From contig NZ_FMZS01000003.1 of NCBI RefSeq assembly GCF_900101265.1, positions 372,001 through 436,000 on the forward strand: DNA of 64,000 nt, written 5' to 3'. Made by a program: the position numbers and the translations under genes. The notes below the pieces were generated by a model that ran no database searches, had not been told where the DNA came from, and was given only the letters and a program-made list of their open reading frames with translations. Positions 34,963-43,696 of this stretch are shown here, one piece after another. Position 1 is the first letter of the stretch, and each line of letters starts with the position of its first letter. This DNA is from Massilia sp. PDC64. GTDB lineage: Bacteria; Pseudomonadota; Gammaproteobacteria; Burkholderiales; Burkholderiaceae_D.

Positions 34963-36120
34963 TTACTTGGCCAGCACGACCCGTCCATCCTTCACTTCGC
35001 CGAACTTGGTGTTCTCGAAGTTGATGGCCTCGTGGTCCGTATGCGAGTACGGCTTGTTATAGGTGGTGACGACGCCTTCGACCGGCGTCTTGAGGTCTTC
35101 CAGCGCGGCGGCGATCTTCGGTCCTTCCGTGCTGCCGGCCTGCTGGATGGCGGCGGCGAGCAGGTACACGGAGTCGTAGCCCTGCGCGGCCGACACGGCC
35201 GACGGCATGCGGCCGCCTGGCGGGTTGTAGGCCTTGATGTAGGCGTCGATGAAGGCCTTGCGCTTCGGCGTGTCCGGGTTCTGGATGAAGGTCTGCGGCA
35301 TGCGGGTGCCGTCGCCGTTCTTGCCCGCGTTGTCGATGAAGTTGGCCATCGCGAGCGTCCAGCTGCCGACGATGGGCACTTTCCAGCCCAGCTTCTGCAT
35401 GCCGTTGGCGATCTGCGCCAGCTCGGGGCCGATGCCGTAGGTGAGCACGACGTCGGCGCCGGCCTGCTTGGCGCGTAGCAGCTGCGCCGTCATGTCGACG
35501 TCGCCGATGTTGTACTTCTCGACGACGACCGGCTTCACGCCCTTCTTGTCGAGCACCTTCTCGAGGTCTTCGCGGCCCAGCTGGCCGTAGTTCGTGGAGT
35601 CGGCGAGGATCGCGGGCTTCTTGAAGCCGCGGCGCGTGATGGCTTCCTCGACGATCATCGCGGACTGGATGGTGTCGTTCGCGGAGTTGCGGAAGATGTA
35701 GTTTTCCGGCTGGTTCGCGAACTGCTTCGTGACGATGGAGCCGGTGGCCACGTTGTTCATCACGGGGATCTTCGCCTGCTGGTAGAAGCGCTGCGAGGCG
35801 AGGGCGACGCCCGTGTTGATGTAGCCGACAGTGGCGACGACGCGCTCCTTGTTGATGAGTTCCTGCGCGACCTGCACGCCCCGTTCGTTCTTCGCTTCGT
35901 CGTCGCGTTCGACCAGTTCGATCTTGCGGCCCAGCACGCCGCCCTTGGCATTGATTTCACTGACGGCGAGACGGACGCCATCGCGCATCGACACGCCCAT
36001 CGGCGCCGACCCGCCCGTGAACGGACCGGACACGCCGATCTTGATCGGCTCGGCCGCCATGCCGGACATCGAAAAACCCAATACTACCCCTGCAACCAAT
36101 GCTTTCAGTTTGAAATCCAT
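34963..36120 (-). CDS. livK: Branched-chain amino acid ABC substrate-binding protein LivK
   Basis: 385 aa. Signal peptide of about 23 residues (MDFKLKALVAGVVLGFSMSG, cleaved after GMAA), then EPIKIGVSGPFTGGSAPMG, the opening of periplasmic Leu/Ile/Val binding proteins. Other family pieces are GGVLGRKIELVERDDEAK, RVVATVGYINTGVALA and QGYDSVYLLAAAIQQAG. Delivers substrate to LivH/LivMG/LivF. GGAG precedes the chosen ATG, and a good sigma-70 promoter is found further upstream. First gene of the liv operon. The specificity could be amino acids other than Leu/Ile/Val. Confidence 0.92.
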   Translation of the reverse strand: MDFKLKALVAGVVLGFSMSGMAAEPIKIGVSGPFTGGSAPMGVSMRDGVRLAVSEINAKGGVLGRKIELVERDDEAKNERGVQVAQELINKERVVATVGYINTGVALASQRFYQQAKIPVMNNVATGSIVTKQFANQPENYIFRNSANDTIQSAMIVEEAITRRGFKKPAILADSTNYGQLGREDLEKVLDKKGVKPVVVEKYNIGDVDMTAQLLRAKQAGADVVLTYGIGPELAQIANGMQKLGWKVPIVGSWTLAMANFIDNAGKNGDGTRMPQTFIQNPDTPKRKAFIDAYIKAYNPPGGRMPSAVSAAQGYDSVYLLAAAIQQAGSTEGPKIAAALEDLKTPVEGVVTTYNKPYSHTDHEAINFENTKFGEVKDGRVVLAK

Positions 36121-36190
36121 TGCCGTCTCCGTAGTCGTATTTGTTTTACGCTGGGGCGCCGCGGACCATCGCCGGGCCCATCGTGAACCG

Positions 36191-36219
36191 ATTGTAGAAT
36201 GGCAATCAGACAACAGCAA
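36191..36219 (-). promoter_or_regulatory. Sigma-70 promoter of livK
   Basis: On the minus strand TTGCTG (36219-36214) and TACAAT (36196-36191) are separated by exactly 17 bases. Transcription would begin near 36184 and give a leader of about 64 bases. This is the best-formed sigma-70 promoter found in the window. Confidence 0.65.
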
Positions 36220-36298
36220 TCGATTGATGTGACGCGATGCAACATGCGTCATTCATGCAAATGCGTAAGGAACGCGTCAGGAACGGTGGGTACGGACG

Positions 36299-36324
36299 AA
36301 AAAAAAGCTGCGCCGAAGCGCAGC
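36299..36324 (-). terminator. Rho-independent terminator after the small lipoprotein gene
   Basis: On the minus strand a 7-bp stem (GCTGCGC / GCGCAGC) with a TTCG tetraloop is followed by eight T residues. A textbook terminator 20 bases after the stop. Confidence 0.88.
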
Positions 36325-36343
36325 CTTTTCCCGGGAGGGGAGG

Positions 36344-36748
36344 TCAGCGGTGACGCCAGCCGCCGCGATGACCCCAGCCGCGATGGCCGCCGCTCCAGTG
36401 GCTCCAGCTGAAGCCGAGGCCGATCGAGATCGGCGGATACCACAGCGGATCGGCATAGACGGGAGCCGGTGCATAGATCGGCGCGGGTGCGTAGACCGGC
36501 GGCGCGACGTACACCGGCTGGGTCACGACGGTCGTCGGGGCCGGCGAATAGGTCACGCGGCCGGCGTCGCCCGACGCGGAGGCGGCGGCACCGGTCCCGG
36601 GCGCCACCGGCGTCACGGACACGACCTGCCAGCCGTCGGCGTCGGGTTGCGCATAGGCGCGCGTGCCGTAGTTGGCCGGCGCCGGGTAATAGGTGGCGCA
36701 GCCGGACAGGGCGGCGGCGCTGATAGCGATGATGGCGAGCTTTTTCAT
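36344..36748 (-). CDS. Small Tyr/Pro-rich lipoprotein, unknown
   Basis: 134 aa. Lipoprotein signal with lipobox LSGC at about residue 17, then a low-complexity Pro/Tyr/Ala stretch with repeated YAPAP units (VYAPAPIYAPAPVYADP), and a Gly/His/Trp/Arg C-terminus (SHWSGGHRGWGHRGGWRHR). Such lipoproteins are probably outer-membrane or periplasmic. No function can be named. The start at 36748 is preferred to an ATG 15 bases upstream because it gives MKKLAIIAISAAAL. It is followed by a strong terminator and is monocistronic. Confidence 0.75.
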   Translation of the reverse strand: MKKLAIIAISAAALSGCATYYPAPANYGTRAYAQPDADGWQVVSVTPVAPGTGAAASASGDAGRVTYSPAPTTVVTQPVYVAPPVYAPAPIYAPAPVYADPLWYPPISIGLGFSWSHWSGGHRGWGHRGGWRHR

Positions 36749-36928
36749 GGCGGTTCTCCTCACCTGCTAACTATACGGATTCCAGCGACGCACGCCGCCG
36801 GATTTACAGGCTGTTACACCTGTTCATCATCCGGCAAAAGAACGTTACCGGCTCCTGCTCCATCGTAGACCCTGCGGACGGGCCCGGTTTGATGATATCG
36901 TTGCAGGTTTCGCTACACGCCGCTTTCG

Positions 36929-37822
36929 ATGTCTACTTCCCCGCGTTCGTCCTTTGTTCCCTACGCAGCCCTGCTGATGTCCCTCGTCTCGCTGACGACG
37001 GGCGCATCGCTCGCCAAGCATCTGTTCCCCGCCGTCGGCGCGGCCGGTGCCACCGCGATGCGGCTGACTTTCGCCGCCGTGATCCTCGCCGTCGTGTTCC
37101 GGCCGTGGCGCATCGGCCTGCGCGGGGACGGGCGCGCGCTGCTGCAATACGGCCTGTCGCTGGGCGCCATGAACCTCAGCTTTTATTCGGCGCTGGCCTA
37201 TGTGCCGCTGGGGATCGCCATCGCCGTCGAGTTCACGGGGCCGCTCGTCGTGGCCGTGGCGACGTCGCGCCGGCGCCTGGACTTCGCCTGGATCGCGCTC
37301 GCGTGCTGCGGGCTCGCGTTGCTGCTGCCGCTGCGCGGCGCCGCGCCCGCCGTCGACTGGCGCGGGATCGCGTTCGCGCTCGTCGCGGGCGCCTGCTGGG
37401 CCGTATACATCCTCGCCGGCAAGCGCGCCAGCGCGGCCTATGGTCCGGCCGCGTCGAGCTGGGGCACTGTGCTCGGCGCGCTGATTGCGGCCCCGGTGGG
37501 CATCGCGCACGCGGGCGTGGCGCTGCTGGAACCGTCCGTACTGATGTTCGGCGTGGCCGTCGCCGTGCTGTCCAGCGCGATCCCGTACTCGCTGGAGATG
37601 GTCGCGCTGCGCCGCCTGCCGGCCAACACGTTCAGCACCCTGCTCAGCGCGGAACCGGCCATCGGCGCGCTGATGGGCCTCGTGCTGCTGGGCGAGCACC
37701 TCGACGTGTCGCAGTGGCTCGCGATCGCCCTGATCGTCGCGTCGTCGATCGGCGCCGCGACGAGCGCGAGCCTGGCCGCGCGCCGCCGCCCGTCCGATGC
37801 GGAACCGCCGGTGCCGGTGTAG
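36929..37822 (+). CDS. rhtA: EamA/DMT exporter, RhtA-like (threonine/homoserine efflux)
   Basis: 297 aa, ten predicted membrane helices in two EamA repeats. RhtA-like features are [39 protein letters not shown] and the C-terminal [19 protein letters not shown]. RhtA exports homoserine and threonine and similar compounds. The precise substrate here is assumed from family resemblance. Cytoplasmic membrane. It stands alone between a divergent lipoprotein gene and an aldo/keto reductase 36 bases downstream, so the two may share a transcript. Confidence 0.8.
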   Translation: MSTSPRSSFVPYAALLMSLVSLTTGASLAKHLFPAVGAAGATAMRLTFAAVILAVVFRPWRIGLRGDGRALLQYGLSLGAMNLSFYSALAYVPLGIAIAVEFTGPLVVAVATSRRRLDFAWIALACCGLALLLPLRGAAPAVDWRGIAFALVAGACWAVYILAGKRASAAYGPAASSWGTVLGALIAAPVGIAHAGVALLEPSVLMFGVAVAVLSSAIPYSLEMVALRRLPANTFSTLLSAEPAIGALMGLVLLGEHLDVSQWLAIALIVASSIGAATSASLAARRRPSDAEPPVPV

Positions 37823-37858
37823 AGTAGCGGTCCCGGACAACGACAAACAAGGAAGGCC

Positions 37859-38842
37859 ATGCAACGACGACAACTGGGCCCGGACGGCCTGACGGTACCC
37901 GAGATCGGCCTGGGCTGCTGGCAACTGGGCGGCGGCTGGAGCAACGACTGGAACGACGACATCGCGCAGCAGACGCTGCAGACGGCCGTCGACGCGGGCG
38001 TGCGCTTCATCGACACGGCCGACGTGTACGGCGACGGCGCCAGCGAGCGCTCGATCGGCCGCTTCCTCGCGGGCCGGCAGGACACGGACATCGTCGTGGC
38101 CACGAAGCTGGGCCGCGCGGGCATCTACCCGGACGGCTACACGCGCGCGTCGCTGCGCGAAGCGACGCAGCGTTCGCTCGAGCGCCTGCAGGTCGATGCG
38201 CTCGACCTCACCCAGCTGCATTGCGTGCCGACGGAAGTGATGCGTCAGGGCCACGTGTTCGACTGGTTGCGCGAGCTGCAGCAGGAGGGATTGATCAAGC
38301 GCTGGGGCGCCAGCGTGGAATCCGTCGAAGAGGGCCTGATCTGCCTGGAGCAGGACGGCCTGACGTCGCTGCAGGTCATCTTCAACATCTTCCGCCAGAA
38401 GCCGGCCGAGGAACTGTTCCCGCGCGCGGCCGACAGGAAGGTCGGCATCATCGTGCGCCTGCCGCTCGCGAGCGGCCTGCTGGGCGGGAAGATCACGCGG
38501 GCGACCACGTTCCGCGACGACGACCACCGGCACTTCAACCGCGACGGCGCCATGTTCAACGTGGGCGAGACGTTCGCCGGACTGGAGCTGGAGCGGGGCA
38601 TCGCGGCCACCGAGCAGGTGGCGGCGCTGGTGCCGGCCGGGATGACGATGGCGCAGACGGCGCTGCGCTGGATCCTCGACCACCGCGAAGTATCCGTCGT
38701 GATCCCGGGCGCGAGTCGTCCGGAGCAGGTGCAGGCCAACGTGGATGCGGCGGCAGTGCCGCCGCTGCCGGCGCAGCTGCACGAGAAGCTCGCGGGCGTG
38801 TACCGCGCCCACGTGCGCGACTTCATCCGCGGTCCGTACTGA
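37859..38842 (+). CDS. Aldo/keto reductase
   Basis: 327 aa TIM-barrel oxidoreductase using NADPH. Catalytic residues by family: Asp and Tyr in FIDTADVYGDG, Lys in VATKLGR, and His in DLTQLHCVP. The cofactor region near the end is VSVVIPGASRPEQVQANV. Other family pieces are RLPLASGLLGGKI and LRWILDHREVS. The substrate is unknown. ThuA follows after 19 bases, so reductase, ThuA protein and possibly the convergent TonB receptor may concern sugar compounds. Confidence 0.87.
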   Translation: MQRRQLGPDGLTVPEIGLGCWQLGGGWSNDWNDDIAQQTLQTAVDAGVRFIDTADVYGDGASERSIGRFLAGRQDTDIVVATKLGRAGIYPDGYTRASLREATQRSLERLQVDALDLTQLHCVPTEVMRQGHVFDWLRELQQEGLIKRWGASVESVEEGLICLEQDGLTSLQVIFNIFRQKPAEELFPRAADRKVGIIVRLPLASGLLGGKITRATTFRDDDHRHFNRDGAMFNVGETFAGLELERGIAATEQVAALVPAGMTMAQTALRWILDHREVSVVIPGASRPEQVQANVDAAAVPPLPAQLHEKLAGVYRAHVRDFIRGPY

Positions 38843-38861
38843 TCGCCAGGCGAGGGGACAC

Positions 38862-39866
38862 ATGCATCATCTGATTCGCATCGGCGCGCTGGCCGCGCTC
38901 GTCCTGGCCGCGGGCGGCGCCCCCGCGCAATCCGTTTCGCAGGGCTCATGGGCCGGACCGCCCGCCAACGCAGGCCCCATCGCCGTCACGCCGCCGCCGC
39001 CCGGCGCCGCGCCGGCCTCCCCGGTGCCGCCCGGGATGCGCTCGCCCTCGCCGAAGCACGTGCTCGTGCTGGGCGGGGCGCGCGGCTGGCATCACGATTC
39101 GATCCCGGCCGGCATGGCCGCCGTCTACAACTGGGGGCGCGCGACGCATTTGTGGGACACCGAGATGCGCACGGAGTACAGCCTCGTCAACGGGCGCGGG
39201 GGCCAGCCGATGACGGCCGGCTTCCAGCCCGTGGGCCTGCGCGACTTCGACGCCATCGTCGTCGTCAGCGCGACGGGCGACTGGGGGCTGGACGCCGCGC
39301 AGAAGGCGGCGCTGCTGGAGTTCGTGCGTGCGGGCGGGGGACTGGTCGCGATCCACGGCGGCGTGGACGCGAATCTCGGCTGGAAGGAGTACGTGGACAT
39401 GGTGGGCGGGGCGTTCGTGTCGCACCCGTTCAACAACCACGAATGGCCGCTGTTCCCGTTCCCGTTGCGCACCGAGAACCGCGACACCCCGATGACGTCG
39501 TTCCTGCCGGCCCGCTGGATCCGGCAGGACGAGCTCTACGTCGTGCGCAACTTCTCGCGCGCCGACTCGGAAGTGCTGCTCAGCATGGACGGCGAACGGC
39601 TCGACATGACGCGCATCCCCGAGCAGCTGCCGCCCGACCGCGACATCCCCGTCGCCTGGATCAGGCAGTACGGCAAGGGACGGGTATTCGCGTCCACGAT
39701 CGGGCACGCGAAGGAAGCCTTCGACGATCCCGATGTGGCGCGCATGTACCTTGAGGCCATCCGCTGGGCGCTGCGCCTGTCCGGAGACGACGCGCGCCCG
39801 CGCCCCGTGCCGATTCCCTCGATTACAGGGCCACGTCCAGGCGGGCCGACCACGAACGGCCGTTGA
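38862..39866 (+). CDS. Secreted ThuA-domain protein
   Basis: 334 aa. Signal peptide (MHHLIRIGALAALVLAAGGA, cleaved near APAQ), a short Pro-rich linker, then a full ThuA / trehalose-utilisation glutamine-amidotransferase-like domain: KHVLVLGGARGWHHDSIP at the start, DFDAIVVVSATGDWGLD, GGGLVAIHGGVDANLGW and a late PVAWIRQYGKGRVFASTIGH, quoted in part as YGKGRVFASTIGH. ThuA-like proteins handle sugars. Periplasmic location is suggested by the signal. GAGGGGA precedes the ATG. The end overlaps the end of the TonB receptor gene by 44 bases on the opposite strand. Confidence 0.85.
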   Translation: MHHLIRIGALAALVLAAGGAPAQSVSQGSWAGPPANAGPIAVTPPPPGAAPASPVPPGMRSPSPKHVLVLGGARGWHHDSIPAGMAAVYNWGRATHLWDTEMRTEYSLVNGRGGQPMTAGFQPVGLRDFDAIVVVSATGDWGLDAAQKAALLEFVRAGGGLVAIHGGVDANLGWKEYVDMVGGAFVSHPFNNHEWPLFPFPLRTENRDTPMTSFLPARWIRQDELYVVRNFSRADSEVLLSMDGERLDMTRIPEQLPPDRDIPVAWIRQYGKGRVFASTIGHAKEAFDDPDVARMYLEAIRWALRLSGDDARPRPVPIPSITGPRPGGPTTNGR

Positions 39867-42333
39867 TGCCGAACGGGCAGGTCTCCCAGCAGTAGGTGAA
39901 ACCCAGCTGCGGGAACGGCGCGGCCTTGACCGGGTCCCACTTGGTCGGGAACGTGTTGAAGATGTTGTTGGAGCCGACGGTCAGGCTGGTCGACTTGGTG
40001 AAGTTGTAGCGCACGGTGGCGTCCACGATCCACTTGCCGTCCCAGGTCTGCACGAACGGTGCAGTGAAGCCCTGGCCTTGCACTTCGCCGTACCAGTTGG
40101 CGCGCACGTTGCCGTTCCACTGGCCGCGCGTGTAGTCGGCCGACAGCACGTGGTGCTGGCGCGGCTGGCCCCGTTCGATCAGGGTCACCTGCGAGTCGTC
40201 GAACAGCTGGGTGCCCGTCAGCACCGGCGAATCCGAATGGCGGCCCGTCACGGACGTGCGGTTGAAGTCCAGCTGCGCGGACAGCACGAGCGTCGAACCC
40301 GGCCAGCGCGTCGTATGTTCGGCGACGATGTCCAGGCCCTTCGTCTCCGTGTCGATCGCGTTCGTGAAGAACTGCGCCTGGCCGACCTTGAGCGGATCCA
40401 GGATCGCCTTGATCGGGCATGCTGCCGCCGTCGCGCAGGCACCCGATTCCGGAGCGATGTTCGACGAGAACACGATGCGGTTGTCGATGTCGATGCGCCA
40501 CAGGTCGGCCGTCACGGAGAAGTTCGAGGCCGGACGCAGGATGATGCCCACGCTGCCGTTCTTCGACGTCTCTTCCTTCAGGTTCGGGATGCCGAAGGCC
40601 CTGGTGACGGCGCTGCCTTCGCGCGCCGTCAGCGTTTCGGTCAGCACGCCGGCGCCGTTCAGGTTCGTCGACACGGAGCTGTAGAACTTCTGCTGCACGC
40701 TCGGTGCGCGGAAGCCCGTCGACAACGTGCCGCGGAAGCCCACCTGGCGGCTCGGGTCGTAGCGCAGCGACAGCTTGCCGGTCGTCGTGCTGCCGAAGTC
40801 CGAGTATTTTTCCCAGCGCGCGGCGGCGCCGATCAGCAGTTGCGGCGTGATGTTGTGTTCGATGTCGGCGTACAGTGCGATGTTGTGGCGCGCGTCGTCG
40901 ACGGCGGTGCCGGGCGTGTAGCCGGGGAAGCCCTGCGTGCCCGATGCGGCCGCGCCGCCCGTCTGGTCCTTGATGACGATCGCCGGATTGTTCGTGCGGC
41001 CGTACTGGTACGAGACCGGATCGCCCGCGTCGATCGCATAGCCGTCGCGGCGCCATTCGAAGCCGGTGGCGAAGTTGATCTTGTTGCCCAGCACGTCGAG
41101 CGGGCCGCGCAGGTCGGCGTTGAACGTCGTCTGCTTGAATTTCAGCTTGCCGGTATCCGCTTCCAGCGGCGACTCGGCGTAGATGCCGCCGCCCGGTTTC
41201 GGCTCGTACCAGTAGCTGACGTTGATGGTGCTCTTTTCATGGAAATCCAGTTCGCTGCGGCCGTGGTTGAGCGAGACGTCCATCTTCCACTCGTTGGCCA
41301 GGTCGCGGCGGTAGCCGACGGCCAGCGACGCATCCTTGACGGTGGTGCGGATGTTCGGCAGGAAGCCGTTCGGGTACACGGCCGGCACGTTGCGGCCGTC
41401 GCCGGCAGAGCGGAAGAAGCCGGCCGAATCGCCCGTGCGGTGCGACACGCCGCCGAACGTGTAGAACTCGCCTTCGCTCGACACGGGCACGGCCGAGTTC
41501 CACCAGAAATACTGGTCTTTCGCGAGGCTGTCGCCGATGCGCTGCGTGACGCGTGGCGGATTCACGCGCAGGGTGTCCACGCCCGCGCGGTTCGTTTCGC
41601 CGCGGTAGCGGGCTTCGGCCGTCAGGTTGACGTAGCCGCCGTCCCCGATGGTCCAGCCCTTGTTGACGCTGCCCTGGCGCAGCTCGCCGCCGCCTTCGGT
41701 CGTGCCGCCGACGGTGCCCGACAGTTGCGTCTCGTTCGTCTGGTTCTTCAGCACGATGTTGATCACGCCGGCGATGGCGTCCGAGCCGTACTGCGCGGCA
41801 GCGCCGTCGCGCAGCACCTCGATGCGCTGGATCGCCGACATCGGGATCGCGTTGATGTCCGTACCGGCCGAGCCGCGGCCGATGGTTTGCTGCACGTTGA
41901 CGAGCGCCTGCTGGTGGCGGCGCTTGCCGTTCACGAGCACGAGCAGCTGGTCCGGGCCCAGCGAGCGCAGGGTGGCGGGGCGGATGATGTCCGTACCGTC
42001 GCTGATGAACGTGGTCGAGAAGTTGAAGGACGGGTCGAGCGTCTGCAGCAGCTTGCCCAGTTCCACGGGGCCGGCCATCGCCATGTCCTTGGCGCCGATC
42101 AGGCCGACGGGTGCGGCGGAGTCGAGCGCCGTGCGCGCCGTCGAGCGCGAGCCGAGCACGACGACGGAAGCCATGTTCTTGTCCGCCGCAGGTTGTGCCT
42201 GCGGTGCGGCGGTGTCGGCTGCGGCGGGAGGATCGGCGGGGGTGTCCTGGGACCAGGCGGGGGAGAAGGCTAGGAACAGCGAGGAAGCGAGCAAAGTACG
42301 GGTGAAGACGGGTACGGCACGGAGTTGGGTCAT
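39823..42333 (-). CDS. TonB-dependent outer-membrane receptor
   Basis: 836 aa. Signal peptide of about 25 residues ending SPAWSQ, then a Pro/Ala-rich stretch and the plug domain (about residues 50-180: SVVVLGSRSTARTALDSAAP, quoted here whole, then DGTDIIRPATLRSLGPDQLLVLVNG, in part, and RIEVLRDGAAAQYGSDAIAGVINIV). The rest is a 22-stranded beta-barrel region. The C-terminus ends SARLDVAL rather than an aromatic residue. No Fur box was seen, so a sugar or other carbon ligand is as likely as a siderophore. The neighbouring ThuA and aldo/keto reductase genes suggest a carbohydrate, but this is inference. Confidence 0.88.
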   Translation of the reverse strand: MTQLRAVPVFTRTLLASSLFLAFSPAWSQDTPADPPAAADTAAPQAQPAADKNMASVVVLGSRSTARTALDSAAPVGLIGAKDMAMAGPVELGKLLQTLDPSFNFSTTFISDGTDIIRPATLRSLGPDQLLVLVNGKRRHQQALVNVQQTIGRGSAGTDINAIPMSAIQRIEVLRDGAAAQYGSDAIAGVINIVLKNQTNETQLSGTVGGTTEGGGELRQGSVNKGWTIGDGGYVNLTAEARYRGETNRAGVDTLRVNPPRVTQRIGDSLAKDQYFWWNSAVPVSSEGEFYTFGGVSHRTGDSAGFFRSAGDGRNVPAVYPNGFLPNIRTTVKDASLAVGYRRDLANEWKMDVSLNHGRSELDFHEKSTINVSYWYEPKPGGGIYAESPLEADTGKLKFKQTTFNADLRGPLDVLGNKINFATGFEWRRDGYAIDAGDPVSYQYGRTNNPAIVIKDQTGGAAASGTQGFPGYTPGTAVDDARHNIALYADIEHNITPQLLIGAAARWEKYSDFGSTTTGKLSLRYDPSRQVGFRGTLSTGFRAPSVQQKFYSSVSTNLNGAGVLTETLTAREGSAVTRAFGIPNLKEETSKNGSVGIILRPASNFSVTADLWRIDIDNRIVFSSNIAPESGACATAAACPIKAILDPLKVGQAQFFTNAIDTETKGLDIVAEHTTRWPGSTLVLSAQLDFNRTSVTGRHSDSPVLTGTQLFDDSQVTLIERGQPRQHHVLSADYTRGQWNGNVRANWYGEVQGQGFTAPFVQTWDGKWIVDATVRYNFTKSTSLTVGSNNIFNTFPTKWDPVKAAPFPQLGFTYCWETCPFGINGRSWSARLDVAL

Positions 42334-42430
42334 CCTTATTCTCTCGTCGAGGTTGTTGTTGTGAGAACGCCCGACGGCACCGGGTGGGTGCCGGCCAGGC
42401 GTGACCCAGTGTAACGAGCGCCCAGCCGTA

Positions 42431-42463
42431 TTCACAATCGTCACCTGTCTATACTGTTGTGAA
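42431..42463. promoter_or_regulatory. Candidate operator: TTCACAA dyad upstream of the TonB receptor
   Basis: TTCACAA and TTGTGAA are separated by 19 bases (26 bases centre to centre), about 98 bases upstream of the receptor start. The spacer holds a TATAGA on the minus strand. A regulator that binds two half-sites is plausible, but the protein is unknown. Confidence 0.45.
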
Positions 42464-42629
42464 ATTGATGCAACCACGGCAATCTTGCCTGTTCAGATAG
42501 ACGGAATGCGGCTATTCTGGGGAGGATGCAGCATTGTCGGCCATGAAAAGACCCGTTGGTGAGCATGAGGATTCCGCATATACATATACGCGGAATGTCA
42601 CAAAGTTGCTGATTTATTAGTGCGAGACA

Positions 42630-42650
42630 GGCCCGGTGGCAAGCCGGGCC
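42630..42650 (-). terminator. Hairpin after the SGD-repeat protein gene
   Basis: A 7-bp perfect stem (GGCCCGG / CCGGGCC) with a 7-base loop starts 11 bases after the stop of the minus-strand gene. No T tract. Confidence 0.5.
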
Positions 42651-42661
42651 AGTGTGATCGA

Positions 42662-43081
42662 TCAGGCCTGCACGTCGATGGTGGAGCCTGGTGCGGCGGA
42701 GGGCGCGGTCGTTGCTGACGCGCTGTAAGTCAGCGACGCTGCGCCGTCGGCATGCGCCCGGTGGCCGTGGTGATGATGCGTCTCCTGCGCGCCGCCACTG
42801 GCTTCCTTGCGGTCGTCGCGCAGCTTCGCGAGGGCCTGTTTGGCCGCATCGGCGTCGCCGCTGTCGAGGGCCTTGCCGATCGCGGCGATGTCCTCGTCGC
42901 GCTGGCTGGCGGTGCCCGACGCGCCGGTCGCGCCCTGGCGGTTTTTCTGGAGGGTGTCGAACGCTGCCTTGGCGCTCGTGAGGTCGCCGCTGTTGATGCC
43001 GTCGACGAGCGACTTCATCGCCCCGCCGCGGGATGCGGCCTGGGGGGACACCGAGGTGGTCGAGACTGCGGATACGGTCAT
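42662..43081 (-). CDS. Small Ala-rich protein with two SGD-AK repeats, unknown
   Basis: 139 aa, not recognised. No signal peptide. Two similar helical units stand about 35 residues apart: INSGDLTSAKAAFDTLQKN and LDSGDADAAKQALAKLRDD. A His-rich run (THHHHGHRAHAD) and a Ser/Thr/Ala-rich tail follow. The repeats look like a duplicated helix-turn-helix hairpin, not a known TPR. GGAG stands before the ATG. The next gene upstream on the same strand also codes a small Ser/Thr/Ala-rich protein. Confidence 0.7.
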   Translation of the reverse strand: MTVSAVSTTSVSPQAASRGGAMKSLVDGINSGDLTSAKAAFDTLQKNRQGATGASGTASQRDEDIAAIGKALDSGDADAAKQALAKLRDDRKEASGGAQETHHHHGHRAHADGAASLTYSASATTAPSAAPGSTIDVQA

Positions 43082-43230
43082 GTGGATTCTCCGTGAGTTG
43101 ATAAGAAGCGCCGATCGCGTCATTGCGTCGAGCGCCTGGCCTTATAACGTCACGGGCCGGCAAACCTGATGGGCACGCGGAGCGGTTTTACCCCGCTTTA
43201 CAAGCATTACGCGCCGTCCATGTATCCGTC

Positions 43231-43665
43231 TCACACGTAGACGTTGATCGTGTTGACGATGCCTTGCGCGACGGCGTCTTCGACGGCGACGCTCGTCAGT
43301 GCGGGGTTCGATTTCAGGATCGTGCCCCAGTCGCCCGGCACGGCGGCCGCGACGGACGCACTGGAGCCTGCGGACGTGTCCGTGGACGCCGCGGGATCGG
43401 TCGACGTCGGCACCGTGGTGCCCGCCTGGGCCATGCCGGCCTGTGCGACGGCGTTCAGCAGGCCGGTCGCGTCATAGGTCTGGAATGCGCTGTCGCCATT
43501 GCCGAGCGTGGCGACGATGCCCGCCTGTTCGGACAGGTTGGACAGGGTCACGCGCGTCGCCGGGTCCTGTAGCGACGCATCCTGTGTCGGCGTCGCGGGC
43601 GGCGACGTCGGCGGGGGCGTGGGTACAGTGGAGGTCGTCGTCGGTGCGATGGAAGTGATGGCCAT
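43231..43665 (-). CDS. Small Thr/Ser/Pro-rich protein, unknown
   Basis: 144 aa, not recognised. Thr/Pro-rich N-terminus (APTTTSTVPTPPPTSPPATP), then a helical middle (LSNLSEQAGIVATLGNGDSAFQTYDATGLLNA, quoted in part: SEQAGIVATLGNGDSAFQ), a Ser/Thr linker and a final helical part ending VAQGIVNTINVYV. No signal peptide is obvious. AGGTGA precedes the ATG. It starts 31 bases after the SGNH hydrolase stop on the same strand. Both this and the following small gene could be surface or secreted proteins moved by a route other than Sec. That is a guess. Confidence 0.65.
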   Translation of the reverse strand: MAITSIAPTTTSTVPTPPPTSPPATPTQDASLQDPATRVTLSNLSEQAGIVATLGNGDSAFQTYDATGLLNAVAQAGMAQAGTTVPTSTDPAASTDTSAGSSASVAAAVPGDWGTILKSNPALTSVAVEDAVAQGIVNTINVYV

Positions 43666-43696
43666 GGGATTCACCTGAATTGTTGCCACAGGCAAA

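Larger units (their letters stand above)
42334..42661. other. 328-base intergenic region upstream of the TonB receptor
   Basis: It contains a 7-bp dyad at 42431-42463, an AT-rich weak hairpin at 42571-42596 (ATTCCGC / GCGGAAT with a 12-base loop) and a terminator-like hairpin at 42630-42650. No open frame in it looks coding. It is less GC-rich than the surroundings. Confidence 0.7.

Noticed and set aside
42334..42661. Fur box upstream of the TonB receptor
   Set aside because: No match to the GATAATGATAATCATTATC pattern. The TTCACAA dyad is different.
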